A stretch of DNA of 20,185 nucleotides from Bacillota bacterium (GCA_023441125.1 JAEZQV010000493.1:1-20185); one strand, 5' to 3'; positions 1 through 6,028 are shown, counted from the first letter of the stretch. Notes: generated by a model from the sequence alone, not told the origin. Made by a program: numbers and translations.

Positions 1-113
1 AGTATGCTGTCGGCTATGCTAACCGGGCAGAGGCAACATACCAATACGTAGCCGCTATTAATTTAGCCGCTTACGGCGTGCCGGAATACGGTTATGGACC
101 ATTTGGAAGATAG
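1..113 (+). CDS. C-terminal end of an unidentified protein (partial)
   Basis: Frame 3 is open from the window edge and encodes about 36 residues, rich in Tyr, Ala and Gly and ending YGYGPFGR before a TAG at 111-113. The gene starts outside the window and I cannot name it. Its position directly before a lysis-like gene pair suggests a late phage gene such as a tail or endolysin-associated protein, which is inference from context only. Its last codons overlap the first possible ATG (94) of the next gene, as in a compact phage late operon. Confidence 0.5.
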   Translation, partial: YAVGYANRAEATYQYVAAINLAAYGVPEYGYGPFGR

Positions 114-495
114 GGGGGTGATTCCCATTGCTAAAAAAACTATGTTCATTATTGCTTGTGTTGTCCTTACTGGTTTTGCCGGTTGGTACCTGTTCGGCTA
201 TGTATCAGATCAGCGAGCAGGAACTGACGCAATTAGAGACCAACTTGACGCAACTAGCAGCGCTCAACAGTCAGCTATTGACCGACTTGGAAACATCGAA
301 AGCGGACTTAGCGACAGCCAAAAACAAATTGAGCGAATCTCAGAATCAGTTAGCGCAGCTACAGGAGCAGTTGACTCAGCTTCGGGAAGAATCGAGCAAA
401 GCCAAGATCGAGTTAGAACAAGCGCAGATATCATTACGGACTGCCAACGAATCCTTAGACAAGTACGAGAAAGAGGTCAAAGCGGAGAAAACTAG
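94..495 (+). CDS. Putative inner-membrane spanin-like protein (overlaps next gene)
   Basis: The 133-residue frame has two Lys at 14-15, one hydrophobic segment at about 17-34, and then a long Gln/Ser/Asp-rich region of coiled-coil character that ends with CQRILRQVRERG. One N-terminal membrane anchor followed by a periplasmic coiled coil is the layout of phage i-spanins (Rz type). ATG 94 has no clear ribosome site; GTG 118 is another possible start, next to a purine-rich AGGGG. The frame overlaps the 128-556 gene over most of its length. A T-rich second codon position can make both frames look hydrophobic, so this frame could be a shadow of the other. I judge both to be probably real because each ends in a plausible way and both stay open. 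Confidence 0.45.
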   Translation: MDHLEDRGVIPIAKKTMFIIACVVLTGFAGWYLFGYVSDQRAGTDAIRDQLDATSSAQQSAIDRLGNIESGLSDSQKQIERISESVSAATGAVDSASGRIEQSQDRVRTSADIITDCQRILRQVRERGQSGEN

Positions 496-556
496 GCTCA
501 CCTGGCAGCGGAATTTGTTTGCTGGGGCTGCGTTGTATTTGGCATTGCATCAATAG
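128..556 (+). CDS. Exported coiled-coil protein, candidate outer-membrane or unimolecular spanin
   Basis: This 142-residue product starts at TTG 128, seven bases after a strong GGGGGGTG ribosome site. Residues 1-25 form a signal sequence: two Lys, a long Leu/Val core, then LPVGTCSA. Cys22 could be lipidated, although Thr before it is a poor lipobox, and cleavage after CSA is also possible. Residues 28-120 are a long Leu/Gln/Glu heptad-like coiled coil. The C-terminus is a short hydrophobic stretch (LFAGAALYLAL) that is too short for a sure membrane span. Spanins link the inner and outer membranes in the last step of phage lysis of diderm hosts. The nested out-of-phase arrangement with the 94-495 gene and the terminator just downstream fit that role, but I have no family match. 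Confidence 0.6.
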   Translation: MLKKLCSLLLVLSLLVLPVGTCSAMYQISEQELTQLETNLTQLAALNSQLLTDLETSKADLATAKNKLSESQNQLAQLQEQLTQLREESSKAKIELEQAQISLRTANESLDKYEKEVKAEKTRLTWQRNLFAGAALYLALHQ

Positions 557-558
557 TG

Positions 559-602
559 ATAGGCTCATCTCTCAATTACTGAGGATGAGCCTATTTTATT
601 TT
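559..602 (+). terminator. Rho-independent terminator after the lysis-like pair
   Basis: An 11-bp perfect stem, ATAGGCTCATC (559-569) with GATGAGCCTAT (584-594), is followed by a T-rich tract. It lies three bases after the stop of the 128-556 gene and ends the left operon. Confidence 0.9.
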
Positions 603-849
603 TTGTTTATACCTATCTAGAATCATAGTTTTATGTACGGATAAAGAATAGGAGGTAGTTTATTTTGTCTCGGTACAGAGTGCATCTAAATGCTCGATAT
701 AGATAAGATTTATTTTTAAAATAACTATTAATTAAGTATTTCTCAAATAAATAAGATGATAATTATGAGGTATTTAAATTTGCAAAAAATGGGAATGAAT
801 ATGAAGATAAATAAATAGAATCTACCGATATAGAAATAGAGGTGAAAAC
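603..849. other. AT-rich intergenic stretch with an isolated ribosome site
   Basis: No gene of useful length is seen. A consensus AGGAGGT at 651-657 precedes TTG 665, but that frame stops after 13 codons at 706. It may be a leader peptide, a remnant of a lost gene or chance. I found no convincing sigma-A promoter for the downstream two-gene unit, although this stretch must hold one if that unit is transcribed on its own. Confidence 0.4.
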
Positions 850-1146
850 ATGGTAAAATTATGTAAAAATATCCGAAACTATTTTTCGGAAAAGCAAAGG
901 GTGGTTTTAATGAAGCAAGGGGTATTAAAAGCTGTACATGATGAAGATTTAGAAAGATTCCTTGATTCAATCGGATATTTGAGAAAGATCAAGGCTGGCA
1001 GAATGTCCTGCGCTACCTGTGGGAACATAGTGACCCTTGACAACTTTCAATGTATTTATCCGGAAAATGGGGGCGTGAAAGTGTGTTGCTCTGCATCTCG
1101 CTGCTATGAAAAGTTAGTTGCCCGCGGGGTGATAACAGATGACTGA
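850..1146 (+). CDS. Small Cys-rich, probably zinc-binding protein of unknown function
   Basis: The product has 98 residues and starts at ATG 850 after GAGGTGAAAAC. A second usable start is ATG 910 (residue 21), behind AAAGGGTGG. The N-terminal half is basic and helical. The C-terminal half has Cys54-x2-Cys57, Cys68, Cys79-Cys80 and Cys85, which fits a small zinc-binding fold. The segment CATCGNIVTLDN followed by IYPENGG looks like a conserved motif, but I cannot name the family. Its end overlaps the start of the next gene by eight bases, so the two are translationally coupled. Composition is AT-rich compared with the right half of the window. A cargo or defence role is inference from position only. 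Confidence 0.75.
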   Translation: MVKLCKNIRNYFSEKQRVVLMKQGVLKAVHDEDLERFLDSIGYLRKIKAGRMSCATCGNIVTLDNFQCIYPENGGVKVCCSASRCYEKLVARGVITDD

Positions 1147-2182
1147 GCTATTTAATGCGCTGCAGGGGCTAGGATTTTCTTTACCCGTTATTTTACTGCT
1201 TTTTATACTATATATTTTTATAACCAATCCAGAGAAAATCTTTTTATGGCATGGTAAATTAAGTGGATGGCTAAGTGATACACTTGGGTACTTTGAGAAA
1301 AACGCAGTTGCTAATAATATTAGAGGTGAAGTACTTGCGTTATCAAAGGATCTAAATAAAGAGTTACCAGATATAGCTCCTTTTGACCTCAAGATTGAAT
1401 GGGTTAAGGAAGCGAATAGGGAGAAATTTATTAAGGATAATCAAATTATAGTCCGAATGCGACACCATTCGAATCAATCACAAAATATAGTAGTTGCAAT
1501 ACAGGAGTTTGTAGAAAAAGGTGTAATGCCTAAAGCCAAACGCTATTTAGATAATAAAGTTGCAAAATCTACTGATTTAGCAATAACTCGTCGTCTAATT
1601 CTTTCGAGGTTTGATAATAGTCTCGATTATTTTGATTGTGAAGTATTAGATCCATTATTAGGTGATGATGTCGACCTTAAGGACTTATTTGATAAAATTA
1701 TTTGCTTAGATGAAAGCGGTATGCTCACACAAGTTGTTTTGCGTGAATTTTTAGAGCTAGGTAAAAAATTATATCCTACGGCCTCTGATGATAGGGTGAG
1801 AAATCAGACGAAAGATTTCATTGACTATTTACATAAAGTGGCAACAAAAGAAATAGGAGAAGAAATTCATCTGGTATTTAATAAAGGATACATTAAAGTA
1901 GGAGTAGTAATAATAGCCAAGGCTGAAACTTTTGGGGCGTTTGGACTAAGCCCTCATGCACAACGTATTAAATTTAACCTAGATAGAGGCATGGAAACAA
2001 TATATGTAATATCGCCATCAATATATAAAACGGATGTACAGAAAATGCTCGAAAATCTTAACGACCCAAGAATAAAGGAACTTAAAGAGTTTAATTATTA
2101 CTATATGAAAAATCGACAAAAAATTCAAAGTTTTTGTGTTGCGCTATATACTAAGCCGGAAATACTTAATAATGTTTCATAA
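1139..2182 (+). CDS. Membrane-anchored protein of unknown function, partner of the Cys-rich protein
   Basis: The product has 347 residues. One N-terminal membrane segment at about residues 12-30 is followed by a soluble cytoplasmic-type domain of about 300 residues with mixed alpha/beta character. I see no known catalytic motif. Near residues 245-300 there is a patterned block (KVGVVIIAKAETFG, then METIYVIS) that resembles alternating beta-strands and helices of a Rossmann-like or nuclease-like fold; this is only an impression. It begins inside the previous gene (eight-base overlap, GGGGTG ribosome site) and ends 47 bases before a strong terminator, so the two form a self-contained cassette. 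A single-pass anchor plus an unknown effector domain, paired with a small zinc protein, is a layout seen in anti-phage modules, but no such function is shown here. Confidence 0.8.
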   Translation: MTELFNALQGLGFSLPVILLLFILYIFITNPEKIFLWHGKLSGWLSDTLGYFEKNAVANNIRGEVLALSKDLNKELPDIAPFDLKIEWVKEANREKFIKDNQIIVRMRHHSNQSQNIVVAIQEFVEKGVMPKAKRYLDNKVAKSTDLAITRRLILSRFDNSLDYFDCEVLDPLLGDDVDLKDLFDKIICLDESGMLTQVVLREFLELGKKLYPTASDDRVRNQTKDFIDYLHKVATKEIGEEIHLVFNKGYIKVGVVIIAKAETFGAFGLSPHAQRIKFNLDRGMETIYVISPSIYKTDVQKMLENLNDPRIKELKEFNYYYMKNRQKIQSFCVALYTKPEILNNVS

Positions 2183-2229
2183 ATGGTAAGTGATTTATTG
2201 AAAGTAAGATTTACTAAATATGCGCAAAG

Positions 2230-2270
2230 GCCCGTCTCTCAGCCATTGGCCGGGGACGGGCTTTTTTTTT
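2230..2270 (+). terminator. Rho-independent terminator closing the two-gene unit
   Basis: The stem GCCCGTC (2230-2236) pairs with GACGGGC (2255-2261) and is followed by nine consecutive T. It separates the plus-strand cassette from the convergent minus-strand gene. Confidence 0.9.
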
Positions 2271-2313
2271 ATTTGGCGGCAGGCTTCTCTGATTGGCATC
2301 GAATAAATGGTAT

Positions 2314-3081
2314 TTATGATATCTGAATAATTTCTCGTTTATTTAGCGGTCCGCACATGAGATCGGCTCTCCGTATTTCACTTACCAGAAATCGCACTAT
2401 ACACTCCTCCCCTCCAGACTTAATATTTTTTATCTGTTCAGCACTAGCAGTATCTTCTTCTATTCTTCTATAGAGACGTTCAAAATTCTCATATAATGTA
2501 GATGGAGGTTTAACGGTGTTTTTCATCTCACACAAATAATGACGCTTGAAGTATTTTATATAATAATTATTTGCAGTGATGACTCCTTCATTCCATGACG
2601 TATTCGTGTGTGGTGTGTCCAGCGCGGTCATCGCTAAAAAGTAATAAACTATTTCGTACGAAAAATCATTCCAGATTTCAGAGTAATCAAAACTATTTTT
2701 GTTAGTTAGTATACCAAGAGTTTCAAAAAACTGTAAGGGCCTGTCATCGGCAAAAGTGATTGTTTGTTCTTGGCGTAATATAATTAAAGCGAGTTGACGT
2801 CGGCATTCAAGCATTTCCCTTGATTCGAAATCTCTATGTAAATCTGTTACGAATTTTGCTGAGTTGAGTTGATAATTGATTTTTAGTTGAAATATTGCTA
2901 CAACTCCTGCTAATAGTGCACTTAGTGTAGTAAATATTCCCAGAAAAATTTTTGTATGTTCTAGATAATCTTTCGGTATTATAATTGTAATTGACCAAAG
3001 TATTACAAGAAAAGCGATAAATGGAAATAAGATTTTAATTGGATTTTGGCGAATAAAGAGCCATAAGTTTTTAAATGACAC
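2314..3081 (-). CDS. Two-TM membrane protein resembling DUF4760
   Basis: The product has 255 residues and starts at GTG 3081, with an AGGTGATC ribosome site. Two membrane segments lie at about residues 14-35 and 44-66, followed by a cytoplasmic domain. In that domain, FVTDLHRDFESREMLECRR and then LQFFETLGIL, with a Trp-Asn pair (IWNDFSYEIVYYF), recall the DUF4760 pattern. DUF4760 has no known function. The gene is monocistronic, AT-rich and opposite in direction to both flanking plus-strand units, as expected for a separately acquired cargo gene. The family link is from memory of the motif pattern and is moderately certain. Confidence 0.7.
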   Translation of the reverse strand: MSFKNLWLFIRQNPIKILFPFIAFLVILWSITIIIPKDYLEHTKIFLGIFTTLSALLAGVVAIFQLKINYQLNSAKFVTDLHRDFESREMLECRRQLALIILRQEQTITFADDRPLQFFETLGILTNKNSFDYSEIWNDFSYEIVYYFLAMTALDTPHTNTSWNEGVITANNYYIKYFKRHYLCEMKNTVKPPSTLYENFERLYRRIEEDTASAEQIKNIKSGGEECIVRFLVSEIRRADLMCGPLNKREIIQIS

Positions 3082-3103
3082 TTTAAGATCACCTCAAGTA
3101 ATA

Positions 3104-3146
3104 ATATTCTAAATAAAGAATATCATCATTTCCATAAATTACAATA
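3104..3146 (-). promoter_or_regulatory. Possible minus-strand promoter with palindrome over the -10
   Basis: Reading the minus strand, TTGTAA is followed after 16 bases by TATTCT, upstream of GTG 3081. The -10 lies in a perfect inverted repeat, ATATTCT (3104-3110) and AGAATAT (3117-3123), which could be a repressor site. AT-rich sequence makes chance matches likely. Confidence 0.35.
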
Positions 3147-3423
3147 TGTTTTTAATACAAAAATATTCATTCCTTCTAAACTCAGGTAAGGTCACTGGTG
3201 GCATCGCCAGCATATAGTTGATATTGTATTGTTGTTGACGCCGGAAAACTGATCAACAGGTTCAAAACAAATGGATAAAGTCATTTGCCCATAAAGGGTA
3301 GGTGGCTTTTTTGATTTATTTTATCAAAGAACAATCTATGTAAAGGGCCAGCATGCACGCCAGCCTCGTGGCGGGTTCCCGCTATGCCCCGGAGGGCATT
3401 TCGGCCTGTACCAAAGGCCATCG
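3147..3423. other. Intergenic stretch ending in a GC-rich cluster of hairpins
   Basis: The first 190 bases are AT-rich and hold nothing I recognise. From about 3345 to 3420 the sequence turns GC-rich and folds into four successive short stems: CGCCA/TGGCG (3358-3373), GCGG/CCGC (3371-3382), ATGCCC/GGGCAT with loop CGGA (3384-3399), and GGCCT/AGGCC (3403-3419). The cluster lies just past the last gene of the minus-strand operon, without the T-run of a simple terminator. It may be a 3' structure of that operon, a small RNA or a remnant of older phage sequence. Confidence 0.45.
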
Positions 3424-3591
3424 TCAGGCGGGTTCGTATTCGTAAAATCGCAAGGGAATGTACTCTGTTATTTTATTTTTATGATATAGTTCCTCGACTT
3501 CTTTTTCGCTGCAATGCAGGATTATTGTATCGCATTTGCTGGTGCGGACTTTCCAGTATTCATCACTTTGCTTTTCGGTGAGCCGTTTCAT
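3424..3591 (-). CDS. Small hypothetical protein, 55 aa
   Basis: The start at ATG 3591 is chosen because AAAGGACGG lies just upstream, whereas the longer frame from 3627 has no ribosome site. The product is charged, begins MKRLTEKQSDEYWKV and ends with the aromatic YEYEPA; it has no recognised domain. It is the last of four minus-strand genes that run from 4320 down to 3424 with gaps of 34 to 56 bases. Small genes of this kind are common in phage early regions, where many modulate host functions. No function can be assigned. Confidence 0.65.
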   Translation of the reverse strand: MKRLTEKQSDEYWKVRTSKCDTIILHCSEKEVEELYHKNKITEYIPLRFYEYEPA

Positions 3592-3633
3592 TTTGACCGT
3601 CCTTTCTGAGGGCGTTAGCCCTGGCACTCTGCG

Positions 3634-3819
3634 TTAGACTATATAATAATAGTTAATTCTGTAATGCGTACCTGCATCGAATATGGTGTATTTAGCCTGC
3701 TGTCCATTAATGGTAGAACGATATTTCTTGGCTATCTCTTCGGCTTGTTTGAGCGTCATTACTCCGATCATGTTGTCACCAGCGCCAAGAAAAACTTTCT
3801 TTTTTGCCGCCAATTTCAT
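3634..3819 (-). CDS. Small hypothetical protein, 61 aa
   Basis: The start at ATG 3819 is preferred over the upstream ATG 3867 because GGAAGGAGAA lies directly before it. The product is MKLAAKKKVFLGAGDN..., a short basic protein with a segment (LKQAEEIAKKYRSTING) that is probably helical and a Tyr-rich C-terminus (INYYYIV). It has no recognised family. It is the third gene of the minus-strand small-gene operon, and its small size and good ribosome site favour a real gene. Confidence 0.65.
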   Translation of the reverse strand: MKLAAKKKVFLGAGDNMIGVMTLKQAEEIAKKYRSTINGQQAKYTIFDAGTHYRINYYYIV

Positions 3820-3853
3820 TTCTCCTTCCAGTATGACCCCGGCTAGGCCAGGG

Positions 3854-4090
3854 CTAGAATTTGCCATTCATTTTATCTGACACTCTTTTTATTGCCTTTT
3901 TAGCTTCAGCGACTGATCCATACTGTTCGTGGTTGATATAGGAATCAAAAGGTGTATTGATTGTAAAGTAACCATAACCGGCAGGATTTTCATACTTGAT
4001 TGTACAGCCAAGATATTGAACTACTTTTGTTTTTAAGGCCGCGTTATATGTTTTCTTTTCGATCTCCCATAATCTTTGTCTATCAGTCAT
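3854..4090 (-). CDS. Small hypothetical protein, 78 aa
   Basis: ATG 4090 follows AGGGAGGAAGGGA, a strong ribosome site. The product has a helical N-terminus (MTDRQRLWEIEKKTYNAAL), a middle part with probable beta-strands (TIKYENPAGYGYFTINT) and a basic helical C-terminus (AKKAIKRVSDKMNGKF). I recognise no family. It is the second gene of the minus-strand operon. Confidence 0.7.
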   Translation of the reverse strand: MTDRQRLWEIEKKTYNAALKTKVVQYLGCTIKYENPAGYGYFTINTPFDSYINHEQYGSVAEAKKAIKRVSDKMNGKF

Positions 4091-4146
4091 TTCCCTTCCT
4101 CCCTCACTCGGTGGGCTGTACCCACCACTTATTTTGGTGCTGGCTG

Positions 4147-4320
4147 TTAGGCCCGTGCATACCCCATTGTCTTAGTAATCCAAAGCTCTGCTCTCTCGAA
4201 ACTTTTAAACCACTTGCTGCCGCCAGCGGTTACAGCTACAAACTCTTTGTTCTCGTCTTTGCCGTTATCTGCTATCGTACCTTTGTTGCTGCCCTTGATA
4301 TAATCTATTTTTATTGTCAT
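4147..4320 (-). CDS. Small hypothetical protein, 57 aa, first gene of the minus-strand operon
   Basis: A 57-codon frame starts at ATG 4320 behind GGAGGCGGTAAGG, a near-ideal ribosome site, and ends with TAA at 4149-4147. The product begins MTIKIDYIKGSNKGTIADNG and contains KEFVAVTAGGSKWFKSFERA. This looks like a small beta-rich fold followed by a helix with Trp residues, and no family is recognised. It is the promoter-proximal gene of the operon, 34 bases downstream of the -10 described separately, and 56 bases separate it from the next gene. A longer opposite-strand frame over the same bases (4000-4374) lacks a ribosome site and is a shadow. Confidence 0.7.
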   Translation of the reverse strand: MTIKIDYIKGSNKGTIADNGKDENKEFVAVTAGGSKWFKSFERAELWITKTMGYARA

Positions 4321-4353
4321 CCTTACCGCCTCCGTTGTTTATCTTTGATTATA

Positions 4354-4381
4354 ATTATATCATCTTTTACATAGAAGTCAA
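4354..4381 (-). promoter_or_regulatory. Sigma-A promoter for the minus-strand small-gene operon
   Basis: On the minus strand, TTGACT (4381-4376) and TATAAT (4359-4354) are separated by 16 bases, 34 bases upstream of the first gene's ATG. It faces away from the plus-strand promoter at 4411-4439, making this a divergent switch region. Confidence 0.75.
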
Positions 4382-4390
4382 TATAATTTA

Positions 4391-4439
4391 TATCAAAGTT
4401 TAATAAAATATTTTCAAAGTTGATAGTATATGCTATAAT
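4391..4439 (+). promoter_or_regulatory. Plus-strand promoter with repeated CAAAGTT boxes
   Basis: TATAAT at 4434-4439 has a weak -35 (TTTTCA, 4411-4416) 17 bases upstream. The sequence TCAAAGTT occurs at 4393 and again at 4414, 21 bases apart (two helical turns). TATCAA (4391-4396) is inverted as TTGATA (4420-4425). These repeats lie between the two divergent promoters and are candidates for repressor binding. Confidence 0.5.
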
Positions 4440-4466
4440 GAGAAAAACAGTTCAGGCGGTGACAAG

Positions 4467-4715
4467 ATGCCAAAAACAGAACCGATACATGATAACGAAA
4501 AACAGACTATTGAACACGGTATAAAAAGGGAAATCGCCGGTGCCGGATCGAACGTTTCCGATACAGCGCGGCGACTAAATGAGAAATTCGGTAGTTCGGA
4601 GCTACCGGCCAACTTACTCCGGCAGATCAGCAGCGGCACAATTCCTTTCTGGAAGGTGCTAAGAATTGCCGATGTATTGGGTTATGAATTAATTTGGAAA
4701 AAGCGGGAGGGGTAG
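4467..4715 (+). CDS. Small HTH-like regulator, phage early type
   Basis: The product has 82 residues and starts at ATG 4467 behind AGGCGGTGA. The order is a helical N-terminus, IKREIAGAGSNVSDTARRLN, NLLRQISSGTIPFWKVLRIA and a final DVLGYELIWKKR. This matches small phage proteins with a lambda-repressor-like helix-turn-helix that end in a 'ADVLGY-x-I-x-W' motif, close to DUF6471-type sequences. It is the first gene after the divergent control region, where a phage regulator is expected, so it may act on the palindromic sites described here. The DNA-binding role is inferred from the fold pattern. Confidence 0.7.
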   Translation: MPKTEPIHDNEKQTIEHGIKREIAGAGSNVSDTARRLNEKFGSSELPANLLRQISSGTIPFWKVLRIADVLGYELIWKKREG

Positions 4716-4717
4716 GC

Positions 4718-4891
4718 ATGGATAAAGAGTTAGCCAAACGCAGGCAGGCCCAGGAGCGCGGAATAGTTCATATGGATCTGCAGGAATTAGCGCGTAAATT
4801 GACGGTCGCCATTGACAAGACCGACATGACTGCAGAGGAACTTCGGGAAGTACATAGTGAATTGCTGGATATTTATTTGCGTTTTCAGTAG
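4718..4891 (+). CDS. Small hypothetical protein, 57 aa
   Basis: ATG 4718 is chosen because GGGAGGGG precedes it; it lies three bases after the stop of the HTH gene. The product is charged and almost wholly helical, containing QAQERGIVHMDLQELARKL and then TAEELREVHSELLDIYLRF. It has no recognised domain. Close spacing suggests cotranslation with the HTH-like gene. Confidence 0.65.
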   Translation: MDKELAKRRQAQERGIVHMDLQELARKLTVAIDKTDMTAEELREVHSELLDIYLRFQ

Positions 4892-4940
4892 TTCGGAAAA
4901 AAGAAAGAACCCCAGCAGTAGCCGGGGAGAGGGAGGGAGT

Positions 4941-5198
4941 ATGCTCGTTCTACTTCGCGGAATCCAGAAACTTAATCTTAATAATGACACACATATGGAG
5001 ATAGTTAGGGCACTCAATGCCGCAGGAATTATATCATATCAGGACACCGATAGCGGTTTAGTATTTTCGGTCATAGCAATGCCGGTAGATACGCCTAATT
5101 TCAAATTTGAATTGATGTGCGAACAACATTTGCCGCATCCTCCGGGGTGCGGTTTTATTTTTATCTATAACATTACCATTGACACGTTACCAATGTAA
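4941..5198 (+). CDS. Small hypothetical protein, 85 aa
   Basis: The start at ATG 4941 is supported by GGAGAGGGAGGGAG. The longer frame from 4857 overlaps the previous gene and lacks a ribosome site. The product begins MLVLLRGIQKLNLNND. It has a possible alpha/beta layout and a Cys/His/Pro-rich segment (MCEQHLPHPPGCGF), and no family is recognised. Its last codons lie inside the operator palindrome of the next promoter, so transcription of this gene crosses that control site. Confidence 0.6.
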   Translation: MLVLLRGIQKLNLNNDTHMEIVRALNAAGIISYQDTDSGLVFSVIAMPVDTPNFKFELMCEQHLPHPPGCGFIFIYNITIDTLPM

Positions 5199-5207
5199 TG
5201 TTATAAT
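5167..5207 (+). promoter_or_regulatory. Consensus sigma-A promoter embedded in a near-perfect palindrome (operator)
   Basis: TTGACA (5179-5184) and TATAAT (5202-5207) are both perfect and 17 bases apart. The arm ATAACATTACCATTG (5167-5181) is the inverse of CAATGTAATGTTAT (5191-5204) apart from one missing base, with a 9-base spacer. The palindrome covers the -35, the spacer and part of the -10, so a dimeric protein bound here would block the promoter. It has no T-run and is not a terminator. Confidence 0.85.
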
Positions 5208-5240
5208 TAATCATAAGGTAAAAACAAGGAGGTAATTACA

Positions 5241-5648
5241 ATGACAGAAAAAGATATTTTTAATGGCTTTTTTCGGGAAAAGCCCGAAGAGCATGAGAAA
5301 AAAGAAAATTTAAGCGCACTTGAAAGCTATCTTAAAACAGCGCATGAAACTACTAATTTTGGTGATCACAAAATCACGATGTCAACTGGATGGGCAATAA
5401 ACCAACCGATGTTAACACAGGAATTTGAAGTCAAGGTCGGTGCAGGACAATGCGTAGGATACAAGGAATTGATCGTATATGTTTCCTTTGGAGACAACAA
5501 GGAGTGGGCTGGACCTGCGCTAAAGTGGTTATACATGGATAGAACCGAAAGATGGGACGGAGAACAAAAAAGAGGCACTAATATTGAAGAATTACGCCAA
5601 ATATCCGAACAGTTACATAATGAATGGCGCGAATTGAATAAACTGTAG
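5241..5648 (+). CDS. Hypothetical phage-type protein, 135 aa
   Basis: The start at ATG 5241 follows AAGGAGGTAATTACA, an ideal ribosome site, and the consensus promoter lies 34 bases upstream. The N-terminus is highly charged (EEHEKKENLSALESYLK). A beta-rich core follows (FEVKVGAGQCVGYKELIVYVSFG), with Trp-rich segments, and the C-terminal helix is NIEELRQISEQLHNEW. No family is recognised. As the first gene behind the operator-controlled promoter it is likely an early or regulated gene. It is followed after 11 bases by the next gene. Confidence 0.75.
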   Translation: MTEKDIFNGFFREKPEEHEKKENLSALESYLKTAHETTNFGDHKITMSTGWAINQPMLTQEFEVKVGAGQCVGYKELIVYVSFGDNKEWAGPALKWLYMDRTERWDGEQKRGTNIEELRQISEQLHNEWRELNKL

Positions 5649-5659
5649 GAGACACTAAG

Positions 5660-6028
5660 ATGGTTTACCATTTAAGTATAGAATCCATAGGTGAAAACAT
5701 AAGCGGCCTGAACGGGAATCAGGCCGCTATGGCTGAATTATTCTTTGGCAAACGCCCATCAAGGGCATGGGTAGCGAAAGTTAAAAACATGCACGGCAAC
5801 TATGTTGAACGGGAATTTATGCAAGGACAAAAAGATTACTCAAAAGCCAATAGTGTCGGAACGCGCGGCATATATAAACATTATTTCTTGGAAGATGGCC
5901 TCTATGAAGTTAGTTCTCCTCAGTCTTGGAAATCAACAGATAGATATTTTATCTATGTGGAAAACGGCGAAATGTGGCGAGTTACGCGGGAGGAGGCGCA
6001 ACTTTGGGTAAACGACCACTTGGGGTAG
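5660..6028 (+). CDS. Hypothetical protein, 122 aa, upstream of the IbrA/IbrB-like pair
   Basis: ATG 5660 is preceded by AGGAGACACTAAG. The product is mixed alpha/beta and contains NGNQAAMAELFFGKRPSRAW and a Tyr/Trp-rich C-terminal half that ends TREEAQLWVNDHLG. I recognise no family. Its last 25 bases overlap the next coding region, whose ribosome site lies within this gene, so the two are translationally coupled. It may belong to the same functional unit as the sulfur-transfer-like gene that follows. Confidence 0.7.
   Translation: MVYHLSIESIGENISGLNGNQAAMAELFFGKRPSRAWVAKVKNMHGNYVEREFMQGQKDYSKANSVGTRGIYKHYFLEDGLYEVSSPQSWKSTDRYFIYVENGEMWRVTREEAQLWVNDHLG

Noticed and set aside
3281..3421. 46-residue minus-strand frame (MAFGTGRNALRG...) after the small-gene operon, over the hairpin cluster
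   Set aside because: It has no ribosome site and its coding sequence is the hairpin array; the plus strand of the same bases reads equally well, so neither frame can be trusted.
4000..4374. 124-residue plus-strand frame
   Set aside because: It is antisense to two minus-strand genes with strong ribosome sites, has none of its own, and is Leu/Tyr/Ser-rich as expected from a shadow.
4857..4940. Upstream extension of the 4941 gene by 28 residues
   Set aside because: It overlaps the preceding gene and lacks a ribosome site, while ATG 4941 has a strong one.
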